A stretch of 21,488 nt of DNA, taken from assembly GCA_003650445.1 (NCBI GenBank), contig QMQE01000020.1, positions 1 through 21,488 on the forward strand, read 5' to 3'. Below are positions 1 to 7,119 of this stretch, in pieces (positions within the stretch are counted from its first letter, which is position 1; every line of letters starts with the position of its first letter). Under the pieces are notes generated by a model. That model worked only from the letters and a program-made list of their open reading frames with translations. It was not told the DNA's origin and did no database searches. This DNA is from Acidobacteriota bacterium. GTDB taxonomy: Bacteria; Acidobacteriota; Holophagae; Thermotomaculales; Thermotomaculaceae. The translations under genes and the position numbers were made by a program.

Positions 1-280
1 CTCCCGCCTCAACATTTATAAGATTATAAGTATTGTTTTTATCTTCTAATGCTTCGCTAAAAACTTCAAATGCCCATGCCTCAATAAATGGACCTGCAAT
101 TTTATTTACATTCTCCATTGGTATACCCAATTTGAGATTTGTATTGATTATTATCTTGTTTCTTTCACTGTCCATTGCATCTTTCATGATTATATCTATA
201 GAGTTTGTTATAAACTCTGAGCATTCGCCATAATCACTTGTCTCTATTGGTATTTTTAAGTCTAATTCTTCATATTTCAT
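1..280 (-). CDS. Hypothetical protein, AT-rich, 3' end beyond the window
   Basis: An open frame of 93 codons starts at ATG 280-278 and runs off the left edge without a stop. The protein begins MKYEELDLKIPIETSDYGEC and contains the helical stretch IAGPFIEAWAFEVF. A Shine-Dalgarno AGAGG (complement of 288-292) lies 7 bases before the ATG. The stop codon of the preceding short ORF (281-283) directly abuts the ATG, which suggests translational coupling. The segment is much richer in A+T than the rest of the window, including in coding positions, which suggests recent acquisition. I do not recognise the family with certainty. A restriction-endonuclease-like protein is one guess, and nothing visible here proves it. 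The C-terminal part, which would decide, is outside the window. Confidence 0.55.
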   Translation of the reverse strand, partial: MKYEELDLKIPIETSDYGECSEFITNSIDIIMKDAMDSERNKIIINTNLKLGIPMENVNKIAGPFIEAWAFEVFSEALEDKNNTYNLINVEAG

Positions 281-496
281 TTAATTTCCTCTGTTCTTCT
301 TATGTATAACAAATTTATTAAGCCGCTGCGGTATAAAGGGAGATTCGCCCGATAGATGCAGTGATTTGTGCCTTGCATGGATCAGTTGTCCTGACAATTT
401 GCCGCATAATCCGGGAATTTGCTCTGATATACGTGTAACGGTATAAGATCCTGTTCCAACTATCCCAATTGAGCGAGCTTCCACGATACCGCCCAA
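281..496 (-). CDS. Small ORF with FabH-like first residues, possible gene remnant
   Basis: A 71-codon frame begins at TTG 496-494 and ends with TAA directly before the next ATG at 280. An AGGAGG (complement of 504-509) sits 7 bases before the TTG, and a good promoter lies just upstream. An alternative start is GTG at codon 5 of this frame. Residues SIGIVGTGSY resemble the N-terminus of 3-oxoacyl-ACP synthase III (FabH family). After about 12 residues the similarity stops, and the rest (for example GQLIHARHKSLHLSGESPF) matches nothing I know. It could be a short leader peptide, a truncated fabH-like pseudogene whose body was replaced by inserted DNA, or chance. The initiation signals are better than expected for a random ORF. 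Confidence 0.3.
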   Translation of the reverse strand: MGGIVEARSIGIVGTGSYTVTRISEQIPGLCGKLSGQLIHARHKSLHLSGESPFIPQRLNKFVIHKKNRGN

Positions 497-525
497 ACTC
501 GAACCTCCTTTCTTTTCTTAAATCC

Positions 526-554
526 AGTTTATTCCTGGATTTGGATGGCGTCAA
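526..554 (-). promoter_or_regulatory. Sigma70-like promoter for the leftward left-edge genes
   Basis: On the minus strand, TTGACG (complement of 549-554) is followed after exactly 17 bases by TAAACT (complement of 526-531). The match to TTGACA/TATAAT is 5 of 6 and 4 of 6. The predicted start near 519 is followed within about 15 bases by the AGGAGG at 504-509. This would drive the 71-codon ORF and the AT-rich gene after it. Confidence 0.45.
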
Positions 555-650
555 GGGGGAAAAGTGATTTTTGTACTTCATGTTCTTTGAATTGTGTATG
601 ATTTTTTTTGGAAATTGATGTATGCGTTAGCGTCGGGCGTAGGCGGCGGG

Positions 651-682
651 AAAATCAGGGAATTAACTCTCCCTGTTTTTTT
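651..682 (+). terminator. Stem-loop followed by T7, probable terminator
   Basis: CAGGGA (656-661) pairs with TCCCTG (670-675) across an 8-base loop, and seven T follow at 676-682, the form of an intrinsic terminator on the plus strand. On the minus strand the stem is preceded by A7 and followed by ATTTT, so it may also stop leftward transcription from lemA about 500 bases upstream. No plus-strand gene lies to its left in the window, so its client is unclear. Confidence 0.4.
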
Positions 683-982
683 GTCACTCCAAACTCAACA
701 ATCAACACTCCGGGCGTCCCGCCCGGCAGTTCTTCATGGCCTGCGAAGCAGCCAGGGCTGGACACTTCAATTAAAAGTATACAATTCCGCAGTTCCAGGA
801 CGGGGAGGGAGTGTGCAACTGAGTTGTGCACGCACCAACCTGAGGCCTGGGACGCGACGGATTGGGCCAGATGCGCACCACCTTCGGTGGGATGTTAGAT
901 TTTAGATGAAAGGTGTTAGATGACTGAGAAAGAGAACTTCCTGATGGCATAATATGCGCATTCCATTGCGTTCCCTGATTTT
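651..982. repeat. Widely spaced inverted repeat, 12-base arms
   Basis: AAAATCAGGGAA at 651-662 has its exact reverse complement TTCCCTGATTTT at 971-982. The left arm overlaps the terminator stem. The sequence after the right arm (TTGTCACCC) also resembles the sequence after the terminator T-run (TTGTCACTC), so the two sites look like diverged relatives. Confidence 0.4.
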
Positions 983-1005
983 CTTGTCACCCGGCATCTA
1001 ACACC
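912..1005. repeat. Inverted repeat GGTGTTAGATG / CATCTAACACC
   Basis: An 11-base perfect inverted pair lies at 912-922 and 995-1005. Related words flank it (GATGTTAGAT at 891-900 and ATCCAACATTC at 1010-1020), so the symmetry extends outward imperfectly. It may be the ends of a small non-autonomous element, or a family of intergenic repeats. Confidence 0.4.
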
Positions 1006-1104
1006 TACCATCCAACATTCGGCGCACCGCGCGCCGCACGGCCCGGAACTTGAGCGTCAATCGAAGAGGAGGGGAGGGCAACACAAACTGGCAATTTGCC
1101 CAAG

Positions 1105-1142
1105 GAACCCGTGCTGCTGACGTCAGGAGGCAGTGCGGGTTC
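1105..1142. other. Strong 14-base-pair stem-loop downstream of lemA
   Basis: GAACCCGTGCTGCT (1105-1118) pairs over its whole length with GGCAGTGCGGGTTC (1129-1142), counting three G-U pairs, with a 10-base loop. No T-run follows on either strand, so it is not a classic intrinsic terminator. It lies about 40 bases past the lemA stop and could protect the 3' end of that transcript. Confidence 0.4.
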
Positions 1143-1181
1143 TACCTACAAAGAGACCAATCCCGTTGAAAAGTGACCTGC

Positions 1182-1748
1182 TCACGACGAGAAGGAGATT
1201 TTGACGTCTTCCCTGTCTTCTTCGTCTGCCTTGAACAGTGGGAATTTTTCCAGGCGCATCATGCCGGCAAGGATGGTTTCCGGGAATTGCTGGATAAGGG
1301 TGTTGAAGTTGGTAACGGTGAAGTTGTACATTTCCCGCCGGTCGGCGATACTGTTTTCAATTTCGGAGATCCGGCGCTGGAGCATCAGAAAGTTTTCATT
1401 GGCCTTCAGGTCAGGATACTTTTCCGACAACGCAAACAGCTGTTTCAGGGCACCGGTAATCATGTTGTTGGCTTCAAGCTTTTCGCCAATTGTGTTGGCG
1501 GCAAGATACCGATTTCTTGCCTTGATTACCCGCTCCAGCGTGTCCTTCTCATGGGCGGCGTAGCCTTTGACCACTTCCACCAGTTTTGGCAGTTCGTCAT
1601 GGCGCTGTTTCAAAAGTACGTCAATGTTGGCAAATGACTGCGGCACCTGATTCTTCAGGTAAATCAACCGGTTGTACATTTTTACCAGCATTACGATGAC
1701 GATGAAGATGATGAACAGGAAAATTCCAAGTCCAATTAATCCACTCAT
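1182..1748 (-). CDS. lemA: LemA family membrane-anchored protein
   Basis: The 188-residue product has a single N-terminal membrane segment (about residues 4-24, GLIGLGIFLFIIFIVIVMLV). A long alpha-helical region follows with the LemA hallmark QRHDELPKLVE (about 48-58) and VIKARNRY. LemA proteins form an elongated helical bundle and their molecular role is poorly defined. The start is set at ATG 1748: a GGAGGG overlapping the upstream gene's stop is correctly spaced, and the membrane helix begins immediately. A longer in-frame start at 1988 would add 80 residues read antisense-like through the neighbouring gene and is rejected. Only two bases separate it from the GIDE-domain gene, so the two are co-transcribed. 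LemA next to GIDE-type proteins is a known bacterial pairing. Confidence 0.9.
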   Translation of the reverse strand: MSGLIGLGIFLFIIFIVIVMLVKMYNRLIYLKNQVPQSFANIDVLLKQRHDELPKLVEVVKGYAAHEKDTLERVIKARNRYLAANTIGEKLEANNMITGALKQLFALSEKYPDLKANENFLMLQRRISEIENSIADRREMYNFTVTNFNTLIQQFPETILAGMMRLEKFPLFKADEEDREDVKISFSS

Positions 1749-1750
1749 TT

Positions 1751-3451
1751 TTACCCTCCAATTATACTGACCATCAAGATCAGAAAGATTACAAAAGTTA
1801 TAAGCCCCAGTAGAAATGTAGCGGGTACTTTCCATTTTAATGTCTTCAGCAGTTTTTCTTCCGGCTGGTCCGAAACGAGGAAAATGGGAAAATCCTTGCT
1901 GTAATCCAGCATTAGGCTGAAGCTCTGACCCTTGTCCATGTAGTGGGCAAGGAACTCTCTTCGAAGTTGGGGCAGGGCAACCTGCCATTCCGATTCATCA
2001 ATAACACCATTTCCATCGAGATCAAAGCGAAGGAGTTGGTTTTTATCTTTTTTCACCTCTGCGAGGTATTCACCGAAGCGCCGGAGCGGGTTTACCGGGA
2101 TAGCTGTACCCATCGAGTAAACCATTCGGCCCTCATCCAGATATTCTTCCGTGTAGCGGACATTGTTCATTCCCGAAGTCTGGATGATTCCCATATTGAG
2201 GTCCGCGTAGGTATGGTAAAAGCTTTCCCTGGAAGAAATTGAAAAACGTGCGTTCTTCAGGTTCAGCGAAATAATGCCGCTGCCATCGTCGAGGTAACAG
2301 TCATCGGCTATTGCCTGACCGATTTCAACCGTTTTCCAGCTGTATCCGTTCCGGGTATGGATTCTTTTTTCTTTAACGTAACGAAAATATACGCTCTTTG
2401 TCCCTGAAATCGGGGAAATAAGGGGGTGCGACGCATGTATTCTTCCAGTCACTTCAACAAAGCCGGCACTGACGGAGCGAAGTTTTGATATTGGAATGTC
2501 CTGGATCAGGTTTTTCATGTGCAGCAGTTGAAAAAAACGAACGTTCATGCTGAGGGTCAGGACTCCGACGGCCAGTGCAAGGATTTCGACACTTTGCACT
2601 CTAAGCCCACCGTAGGCAAAGAAGAGGAAGAATAGCCAGGAAAGGGTTGTGTGATCAATTGTGGACGCACGAAAGCCTTGTAAATATCGGTGAAGATAGA
2701 GGTTCAATCCAGTGTATTTGCGGTATTTGTAAGTGGGGACGGGTGGCTTGTCTTCAATTGAGGGTTCTTCCAGAAGATTTTCAGGAAAATCCTGCTTGAG
2801 AAAACCGGAATCCAGCATGTGGGACAAAAGTGCTGCGTACCTTGAAAATCCACCGCGCAAGACGCCCTGAAGCTGGCGGTATGAGCTGTCCACGTATAGT
2901 TCTTCACCGGATTTGAAGAGATATTCCAGAAACAGTGCCGCATTGTGGGTGCGGGAATAATTCGTGGTGCCGGGTACATTTTCCACAACAACAGATTTTG
3001 CCCGGAAGATAAAGGCATGTTCCGGCGATGCGATGGCAAATTGTTCTCCCTTCATGACGCTTCTTGTTATGGAGTCCCGGCTCCATTTCGTATCAGACGC
3101 AATGGCAATTGGCTGGTCAAGGGGAATTGACAGTTTCTGTCCCGAATCGGTCTGAAATTCAATCCGGTCCTGTTGGGCGATGAGTTTTTTCGCGTTGTAA
3201 ACCTGAATCTTGTCCAGATATTCTGTTGAGGTGGAGAGATTGGGAATTTTGTGCAGCGACAGGGCTTCCCCGAGTTTTTTAATAATTTCAGGGTCTGAAT
3301 GCGCTTTCATGCAGTCAATCCCACTGCCATAAAGGGCATTTCTCAGCGTTGCGATGTCGATTCCCGTTGAGGTTGCAAGTTTTTTGAAATTTTCATCTGA
3401 AATCTTCAGTTTTCCGGAATCAATTGTCGGCACAAAGAGAAAATATCCCAT
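1751..3451 (-). CDS. GIDE-domain membrane protein with EF-hand loop
   Basis: This is a 566-residue protein of unknown biochemical function. Residues 1-250 form a soluble domain I do not recognise. Two membrane segments follow (about 268-304). Then comes a region resembling the GIDE domain of MULAN/E3-ligase-like proteins (about 320-455), including GRIHASHPLISPISG, SVYFRYVKE and a Trp-rich strand. An EF-hand loop follows at 477-488 (D477, D479, N481, D485, E488), and a C-terminal membrane helix at about 541-563. Bacterial GIDE proteins lack the RING finger, and none is seen here. The EF-hand is canonical at ligand positions 1, 3, 5, 9 and 12, so calcium binding is likely. The ATG at 3451 is preceded by a modest AGGCGG 9 bases away. 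It is followed directly by lemA. The EF-hand addition and the large N-terminal domain are unusual for the family as I know it. Confidence 0.72.
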   Translation of the reverse strand: MGYFLFVPTIDSGKLKISDENFKKLATSTGIDIATLRNALYGSGIDCMKAHSDPEIIKKLGEALSLHKIPNLSTSTEYLDKIQVYNAKKLIAQQDRIEFQTDSGQKLSIPLDQPIAIASDTKWSRDSITRSVMKGEQFAIASPEHAFIFRAKSVVVENVPGTTNYSRTHNAALFLEYLFKSGEELYVDSSYRQLQGVLRGGFSRYAALLSHMLDSGFLKQDFPENLLEEPSIEDKPPVPTYKYRKYTGLNLYLHRYLQGFRASTIDHTTLSWLFFLFFAYGGLRVQSVEILALAVGVLTLSMNVRFFQLLHMKNLIQDIPISKLRSVSAGFVEVTGRIHASHPLISPISGTKSVYFRYVKEKRIHTRNGYSWKTVEIGQAIADDCYLDDGSGIISLNLKNARFSISSRESFYHTYADLNMGIIQTSGMNNVRYTEEYLDEGRMVYSMGTAIPVNPLRRFGEYLAEVKKDKNQLLRFDLDGNGVIDESEWQVALPQLRREFLAHYMDKGQSFSLMLDYSKDFPIFLVSDQPEEKLLKTLKWKVPATFLLGLITFVIFLILMVSIIGG

Positions 3452-3484
3452 CTGCTGTTACCGCCTGATATCAAATTTAGAAAT

Positions 3485-3490
3485 AGTATA
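3485..3490 (-). promoter_or_regulatory. Possible -10 element upstream of the GIDE/lemA pair
   Basis: The minus strand reads TATACT here (5 of 6 to TATAAT), about 34 bases before the ATG at 3451. No good -35 hexamer is found at 16-18 bases, so this is weak. The 119-base gap between the DUF819 gene and the GIDE gene otherwise holds nothing I can name and no terminator. Confidence 0.25.
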
Positions 3491-3570
3491 CCGTAAAATC
3501 ATTCGGAATCCATCCCTTTGCTCGCCATGGAGCCGTCCTTCTGAAATTACCTGTCCGAACCGAAAAATAT

Positions 3571-4704
3571 TCAAGTTGTTGTGAGCATTCTGACAATGGC
3601 CACCAGATTCCATGCGACAAAAGTAGCAATAGCATAGCCGAATATTCCGACCAGGACAGCGGGGGCTATAAGTTTGTCCCATCTTTTGGCCATGGCCATT
3701 CCACAGGCCGTTGTGGGACCGCCGAGATTTGCATTGGATGCGATGAGAATCTCCGGCAACGGAATACCCAATAGTTTTCCTCCAATGAGAATGACAGTGA
3801 GGTGGATGGAGATGGTACCTGCCGCGAAAAGAAAGAGATAGATGCCGTTTTGTATAATGACGCCGAAATTCGCCGATGCTCCCACCACGGCAAAGAAAAG
3901 ATACATGAAAAAGATTCCGATTTCCTCAGAACCCCGGATGTTGGTGAAAAAGCGGGGGAAAATCGTTGCCAGTGTCACTGTTACAACGGTAGAAATCAAT
4001 ATGGAAGGGATGTTTCCGATAAATTTGGCGGCAAACATGGATAATCCGGCGATGACAAAGGAGATTGAGAGTGCATAGACAACATCCCGGCCGCCGAAAA
4101 GGGTTTCGTCCTGCTTTTCTTCCGAATTCTCGGAAAGATAGGCTTCTTCATTGAATTTGAAGAACTTCTGTGCCATTTTCAGGGTCGGGACAAGAAAGAG
4201 AAAAATCAGAGCCACTGCCATGACTACGTTGTCAGCCGCAACGGCGGAGGCAAGCATATCGCCTTTTATTTTCATAATCTCGGATATTGCAACAAAATTG
4301 ATTGTCCCTCCGACATAGGTTGCAGTAAAGAGGCCAAGTGCTTTCAGTGATTCTTCCCCCCGGTTTATCAGGAAAAACATGGTAAGGGCACCGATAATGG
4401 TCCCAATGCCGCCGATGAGAAAGGCAATGAGGGTTTTGCCGGTTTCCCGGAAGATGGCCACAAGGTTGGCTTTAAAAAGAAACATGGGGATGGCAACAGG
4501 AACCACCCAGTGGAAAACAAAATCATAAGACGGCGCGGAGCCCGGCACCAGTTTCAGGTTTGCCAGCAGCATCATGGAAAACATGGCAATGACAACGCCG
4601 GAGAGTTTTTTGCCCATCTGAGTCCGTTGTTCCACAATGAACGCGAAAGCAGAAACCGCAACAACAATGCTGAACAATACCGGTGTGTTTCCTGCCGCAA
4701 TCAT
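3571..4704 (-). CDS. DUF819 (YjcL-like) integral membrane protein, putative permease
   Basis: This 377-residue, very hydrophobic protein has about ten membrane segments and the general sequence of the DUF819/YjcL family. Recognisable parts include VPVAIPMFLFKANL, the conserved GLFTATYVGGTINFVAISE, the polar intramembrane ASNANLGGPTTACGMA and a C-terminal GYAIATFV. The internal glycine- and asparagine-rich segments resemble the substrate or ion sites of secondary transporters, but the family's substrate is not known to me. Its ATG (4704-4702) overlaps the stop of the preceding BMC-P gene as ATGA, so it is translationally coupled to shell genes. It is the last gene of that block. A role in moving the metabolosome's substrate or product across the inner membrane is an inference from position only. 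Confidence 0.8.
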   Translation of the reverse strand: MIAAGNTPVLFSIVVAVSAFAFIVEQRTQMGKKLSGVVIAMFSMMLLANLKLVPGSAPSYDFVFHWVVPVAIPMFLFKANLVAIFRETGKTLIAFLIGGIGTIIGALTMFFLINRGEESLKALGLFTATYVGGTINFVAISEIMKIKGDMLASAVAADNVVMAVALIFLFLVPTLKMAQKFFKFNEEAYLSENSEEKQDETLFGGRDVVYALSISFVIAGLSMFAAKFIGNIPSILISTVVTVTLATIFPRFFTNIRGSEEIGIFFMYLFFAVVGASANFGVIIQNGIYLFLFAAGTISIHLTVILIGGKLLGIPLPEILIASNANLGGPTTACGMAMAKRWDKLIAPAVLVGIFGYAIATFVAWNLVAIVRMLTTT

Positions 4705-4991
4705 TTCGATTTGTCCTCCCGGGAAAGCATTTCCACTTTGTCCACAACCCCTACAATGACCGCGTCCACCGGCGCATCTTTATGACGGATGAGCTGAACA
4801 GCGGCGTCCCCTTCAATTGTTACCAGAACCCTTTCGCCGATGCCGACACCAATGGTATCGAATGCGGCCAGTTCTTCCCCTGTCAGGGTACCGTCCGGTT
4901 CCAGAATGTCCAGTGTCAAAAGGGGATATCCGGATAAGCGACGGTTTTTTTCAGTGGAAATAATCTGGCCGGAAACGGTACAGATTTTCAT
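4701..4991 (-). CDS. BMC-P vertex protein (EutN/CcmL family), copy 1
   Basis: The 96-residue protein has the EutN/CcmL fold signature: N-terminal VSGQIISTEKNRRLSGYPLL, central FDTIGVGIGERVLV and C-terminal APVDAVIVGVVDKVEM. Family members form pentamers that cap the twelve vertices of a bacterial microcompartment. Length is typical (80-100 residues). It overlaps the upstream BMC-P gene and the downstream DUF819 gene by ATGA at both ends. The C-terminal tail SREDKSK is short and charged. It differs clearly from the other two BMC-P proteins in this window, so they are paralogues that may occupy different vertices or assemble as mixed sets. Confidence 0.93.
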   Translation of the reverse strand: MKICTVSGQIISTEKNRRLSGYPLLTLDILEPDGTLTGEELAAFDTIGVGIGERVLVTIEGDAAVQLIRHKDAPVDAVIVGVVDKVEMLSREDKSK

Positions 4992-5251
4992 AAGGCTACC
5001 CTGTCTACTTTTGCGATTACAGTATGGTCTGTGGGGACCGGTTGGGGCAGAAAACAGTGCGAGGCCTCGTAGCCCTGCACAAACAACACTTTTTCGCCGG
5101 TTCCGACTCCGACGCAGTCCAGGGCGAAGAAAAGCTCACCAATGACCTTGCCGTTTTTGTCAATGGGGCGGCAGGCAAGGATACGTTTCCCATCCAGTGA
5201 GGGGTTTTTTGCTGTGGCCCAAAGTTTTCCAACTACCATTGCCAGTTGCAC
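4988..5251 (-). CDS. BMC-P vertex protein (EutN/CcmL family), copy 2, GTG start
   Basis: The 87-residue EutN/CcmL-type protein begins MQLAMVVGKLWATAKNPSL, with LDCVGVGTGEKVLFVQG in the middle and TDHTVIAKVDRV at the end. The start is GTG at 5251-5249, supported by GGAGG (complement of 5256-5260) about 4 bases upstream and by alignment with the family's usual start. An in-frame ATG four codons later would trim the first beta-strand. There is a 12-base gap after pduT and a 4-base ATGA overlap with the next BMC-P gene. It is predicted to cap shell vertices as a pentamer. Confidence 0.92.
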   Translation of the reverse strand: MQLAMVVGKLWATAKNPSLDGKRILACRPIDKNGKVIGELFFALDCVGVGTGEKVLFVQGYEASHCFLPQPVPTDHTVIAKVDRVAL

Positions 5252-5263
5252 ATTCCCTCCGGT

Positions 5264-5812
5264 TTACAGGATTTCATCTTTCAGCCGCTCATGGGGAGAC
5301 GGAATGATGACGGATGATACCAGCATTGCCTTGTCATGAACGGCGTCAAGGCCAGCTTCAACGGCTGCCTTGACATCTGCCACATTGCCGGTAAAGGCAC
5401 AGAATGCTTTCCCGCCGAGGCCCATTGCCATGCGGATTTCAATGAGCCGGACGGAAGCGGCCTTCACAGCGGCATCTGCGGCAAAAATTGAAGAAACAAC
5501 AGAGAATGTCTCGATTACCCCGAGCGCATCAATGGTACCGACGTCCTTTGTCGCGTAGAGCGCGGGGAAGACATCCTCGTGGACGTTTGGAATAACGAGG
5601 TCATCTACCACATAGCGCCCCCCTGCCTCAATTCCATTTCGGATTGCCGCCTGAACCTCGGCGACATTTCCGCTCAGAAAAACAATGTATTTCCCGGGAC
5701 AGATGCTCTGGGAGGTTACCAGCTTCACCGCTGATGTTTTTAGGGCGGCATCACAGACCTCAAAGCCCTTGGCGATACTGTTCAATTCAATCATGCCGAT
5801 TGCCATGCTCAT
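5264..5812 (-). CDS. pduT: PduT-like BMC-T shell protein with Fe-S cysteine
   Basis: This 182-residue protein has two tandem BMC domains (about 1-90 and 95-182), each with the typical start (AIGMIELNSIAKG and ALGVIETFSVVSS). It forms pseudohexameric trimers in the shell. The segment SICPGKYIVF places a cysteine at residue 38, the position that binds a [4Fe-4S] cluster at the trimer pore in Citrobacter/Salmonella PduT. Length (184 in PduT) and the closing motif IPSPHE also match. The ATGA overlap with pduS couples it to its expected redox partner. Electrons probably cross the shell through this cluster. No base or codon oddities were seen. Confidence 0.93.
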   Translation of the reverse strand: MSMAIGMIELNSIAKGFEVCDAALKTSAVKLVTSQSICPGKYIVFLSGNVAEVQAAIRNGIEAGGRYVVDDLVIPNVHEDVFPALYATKDVGTIDALGVIETFSVVSSIFAADAAVKAASVRLIEIRMAMGLGGKAFCAFTGNVADVKAAVEAGLDAVHDKAMLVSSVIIPSPHERLKDEIL

Positions 5813-7119
5813 GACTCACTTCCTATTGTAATGAATTCTTCTGTTATTTCTAAAACATCTCCGGCTGCAGGCGAATGAACCGGTGTCCCCAGTTCTTCCG
5901 TCTTGACGGTCGCGAGAACTTGTCCGGCACGGACCCGGTCCCCGATTTTGACAATCGGGGTGGCTGGAGCGCCGATGTGCTGTTTCATGCGGATTTTATA
6001 CGGCCCAGGGTAGGGCAGGGTTCCGATAAATTCCGCCTTTACATCAATATCAAGGATATTCAATCTTGCTTTCAGGCGCTTGCTCGGTAGTTTTTTGGCA
6101 TCATTGAAGGGGTCTGCGGCATGTTCCCGGGCCGGAATGTTGAATTCTTTTAATCTGGCCCTGAAATCGGCGTATACCCGCTTGGGGCTCAACCCGAAGG
6201 GGCAGGCGAACATCGAACAGACACCGCACTGGCAGCAGAGGTATGCGGCCTGGGCAACGCTTGAGTTGGCATCCAGCCCGTAGTTCAGTGTGCGCATAAT
6301 CATGTGGGGTTCAATGTCGTGTCCCAAATTGAACCGGGGGCAGAGAACCGTGCATTCAGTGCATTGGCAGCATGCGGATTTTGAAAACCGGGTAACAGAT
6401 TGGAAAGAAGCAACTTTTTCATGAACTGCAGGATTTCCTTCTTCCAGGAAAACAAGGGCGCCGGTGGTTTTTGTTACTGTATCTTCAGGGTTTCTAATAT
6501 GCCCCATCATTACGCCGCCCTCAAGCATCACGGTACCCGGTTCCGGTTCTGCCCGTTTTGCCAATACTGAAAAAGGGGTTCCGATGGGGACAACCGCCAC
6601 GTAGGGATGTTTTACCCTGCCCACAACAGACACATAACGCTCTGTTACCGGTACGTTGTTTTCAATTGCGTTCCACAGCTGAAAAAAGGTCAGTACGTTG
6701 TTTACCACTACGTTGACCTGAATGGGAATCCCGTTTTGCGGTACAATGCGGCCGGTGACGTCATGAACAAGGGATTGTTCATCCCCGGCCGGGTAGTAAT
6801 CCCCGAGGGTAAAAATTTCAATTCCGCCGCCGGCTTCCTTGATAGCTTTCTCGATTGCCGGGAACAGCTCGTGACGCTTTTCTTTGATAGCAAATACGGC
6901 ACGTTCGGCGCCAAGATGGGCCTTGGCCAGCAAAATGCCCCTGACGACTCCTTCAATGTGATTTTGAATGACGTAGTAATCGGTGTACAAAAGGGGTTCG
7001 CATTCCGCCGCGTTACAAATCAGGGTATCCGGGCTGGACTGCATCTTGACATAGGTGGGAAATCCTGCCCCGCCGGCACCAATAATTCCGGCGTTTCGAA
7101 TTGTTTCCACAAAACTCAT
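5809..7119 (-). CDS. pduS: PduS-like flavin/Fe-S oxidoreductase (RnfC-type)
   Basis: The 436-residue protein opens with GIIGAGGAGFPTYVK (residues 11-25) and ICNAAECEPLLYTD, the NADH/FMN-binding part shared by RnfC, NuoF and PduS. Two ferredoxin-like clusters follow: C250-x2-C253-x2-C256-x3-C260-P and C295-x2-C298-x2-C301-x4-C306-P. A lipoyl-like barrel closes the protein (about 381-430). PduS is the NADH-dependent cobalamin reductase of the propanediol metabolosome and partners PduT. Here no B12 enzyme is visible, so its role may be electron transfer across the shell, for example NAD+ recycling, rather than cob(III)alamin reduction. Length is close to known PduS (about 450). It overlaps both neighbours by ATGA. 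Confidence 0.93.
   Translation of the reverse strand: MSFVETIRNAGIIGAGGAGFPTYVKMQSSPDTLICNAAECEPLLYTDYYVIQNHIEGVVRGILLAKAHLGAERAVFAIKEKRHELFPAIEKAIKEAGGGIEIFTLGDYYPAGDEQSLVHDVTGRIVPQNGIPIQVNVVVNNVLTFFQLWNAIENNVPVTERYVSVVGRVKHPYVAVVPIGTPFSVLAKRAEPEPGTVMLEGGVMMGHIRNPEDTVTKTTGALVFLEEGNPAVHEKVASFQSVTRFSKSACCQCTECTVLCPRFNLGHDIEPHMIMRTLNYGLDANSSVAQAAYLCCQCGVCSMFACPFGLSPKRVYADFRARLKEFNIPAREHAADPFNDAKKLPSKRLKARLNILDIDVKAEFIGTLPYPGPYKIRMKQHIGAPATPIVKIGDRVRAGQVLATVKTEELGTPVHSPAAGDVLEITEEFITIGSES

Larger units (their letters stand above)
555..1181. other. Non-coding stretch with hairpins and diverged repeats
   Basis: No credible gene was found here; the frames that are open lack a ribosome site and family-like composition. 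Visible structures are: the hairpin CCGGGCG-TCC-CGCCCGG at 710-726; a small CCACC/GGTGG hairpin with a TTCG-type loop at 878-890; the perfect palindrome GGCAATTTGCC at 1090-1100; and GGCGC/GCGCC arms at 1021-1035. The segments at 670-690 and 972-992 are imperfect copies of each other (18 of 21 positions by eye). Inverted copies of AAAATCAGGGAA and GGTGTTAGATG are listed separately. The region has the look of decayed mobile or intergenic repeat DNA. Confidence 0.6.

Noticed and set aside
318..581. 87-codon minus-strand ORF overlapping the FabH-like stub in another frame
   Set aside because: It would start before the predicted transcription start, its sequence is low in hydrophobic core residues, and the alternative frame has the Shine-Dalgarno.
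594..905. Two overlapping plus-strand ORFs of about 100 codons
   Set aside because: No ribosome site, composition unlike proteins, and they span hairpins and repeats. Judged chance openings in non-coding DNA.
1749..1988. Longer lemA start giving 268 residues
   Set aside because: The extra 80 residues are encoded inside the GIDE gene and lack family similarity; ATG 1748 has the ribosome site and membrane helix.
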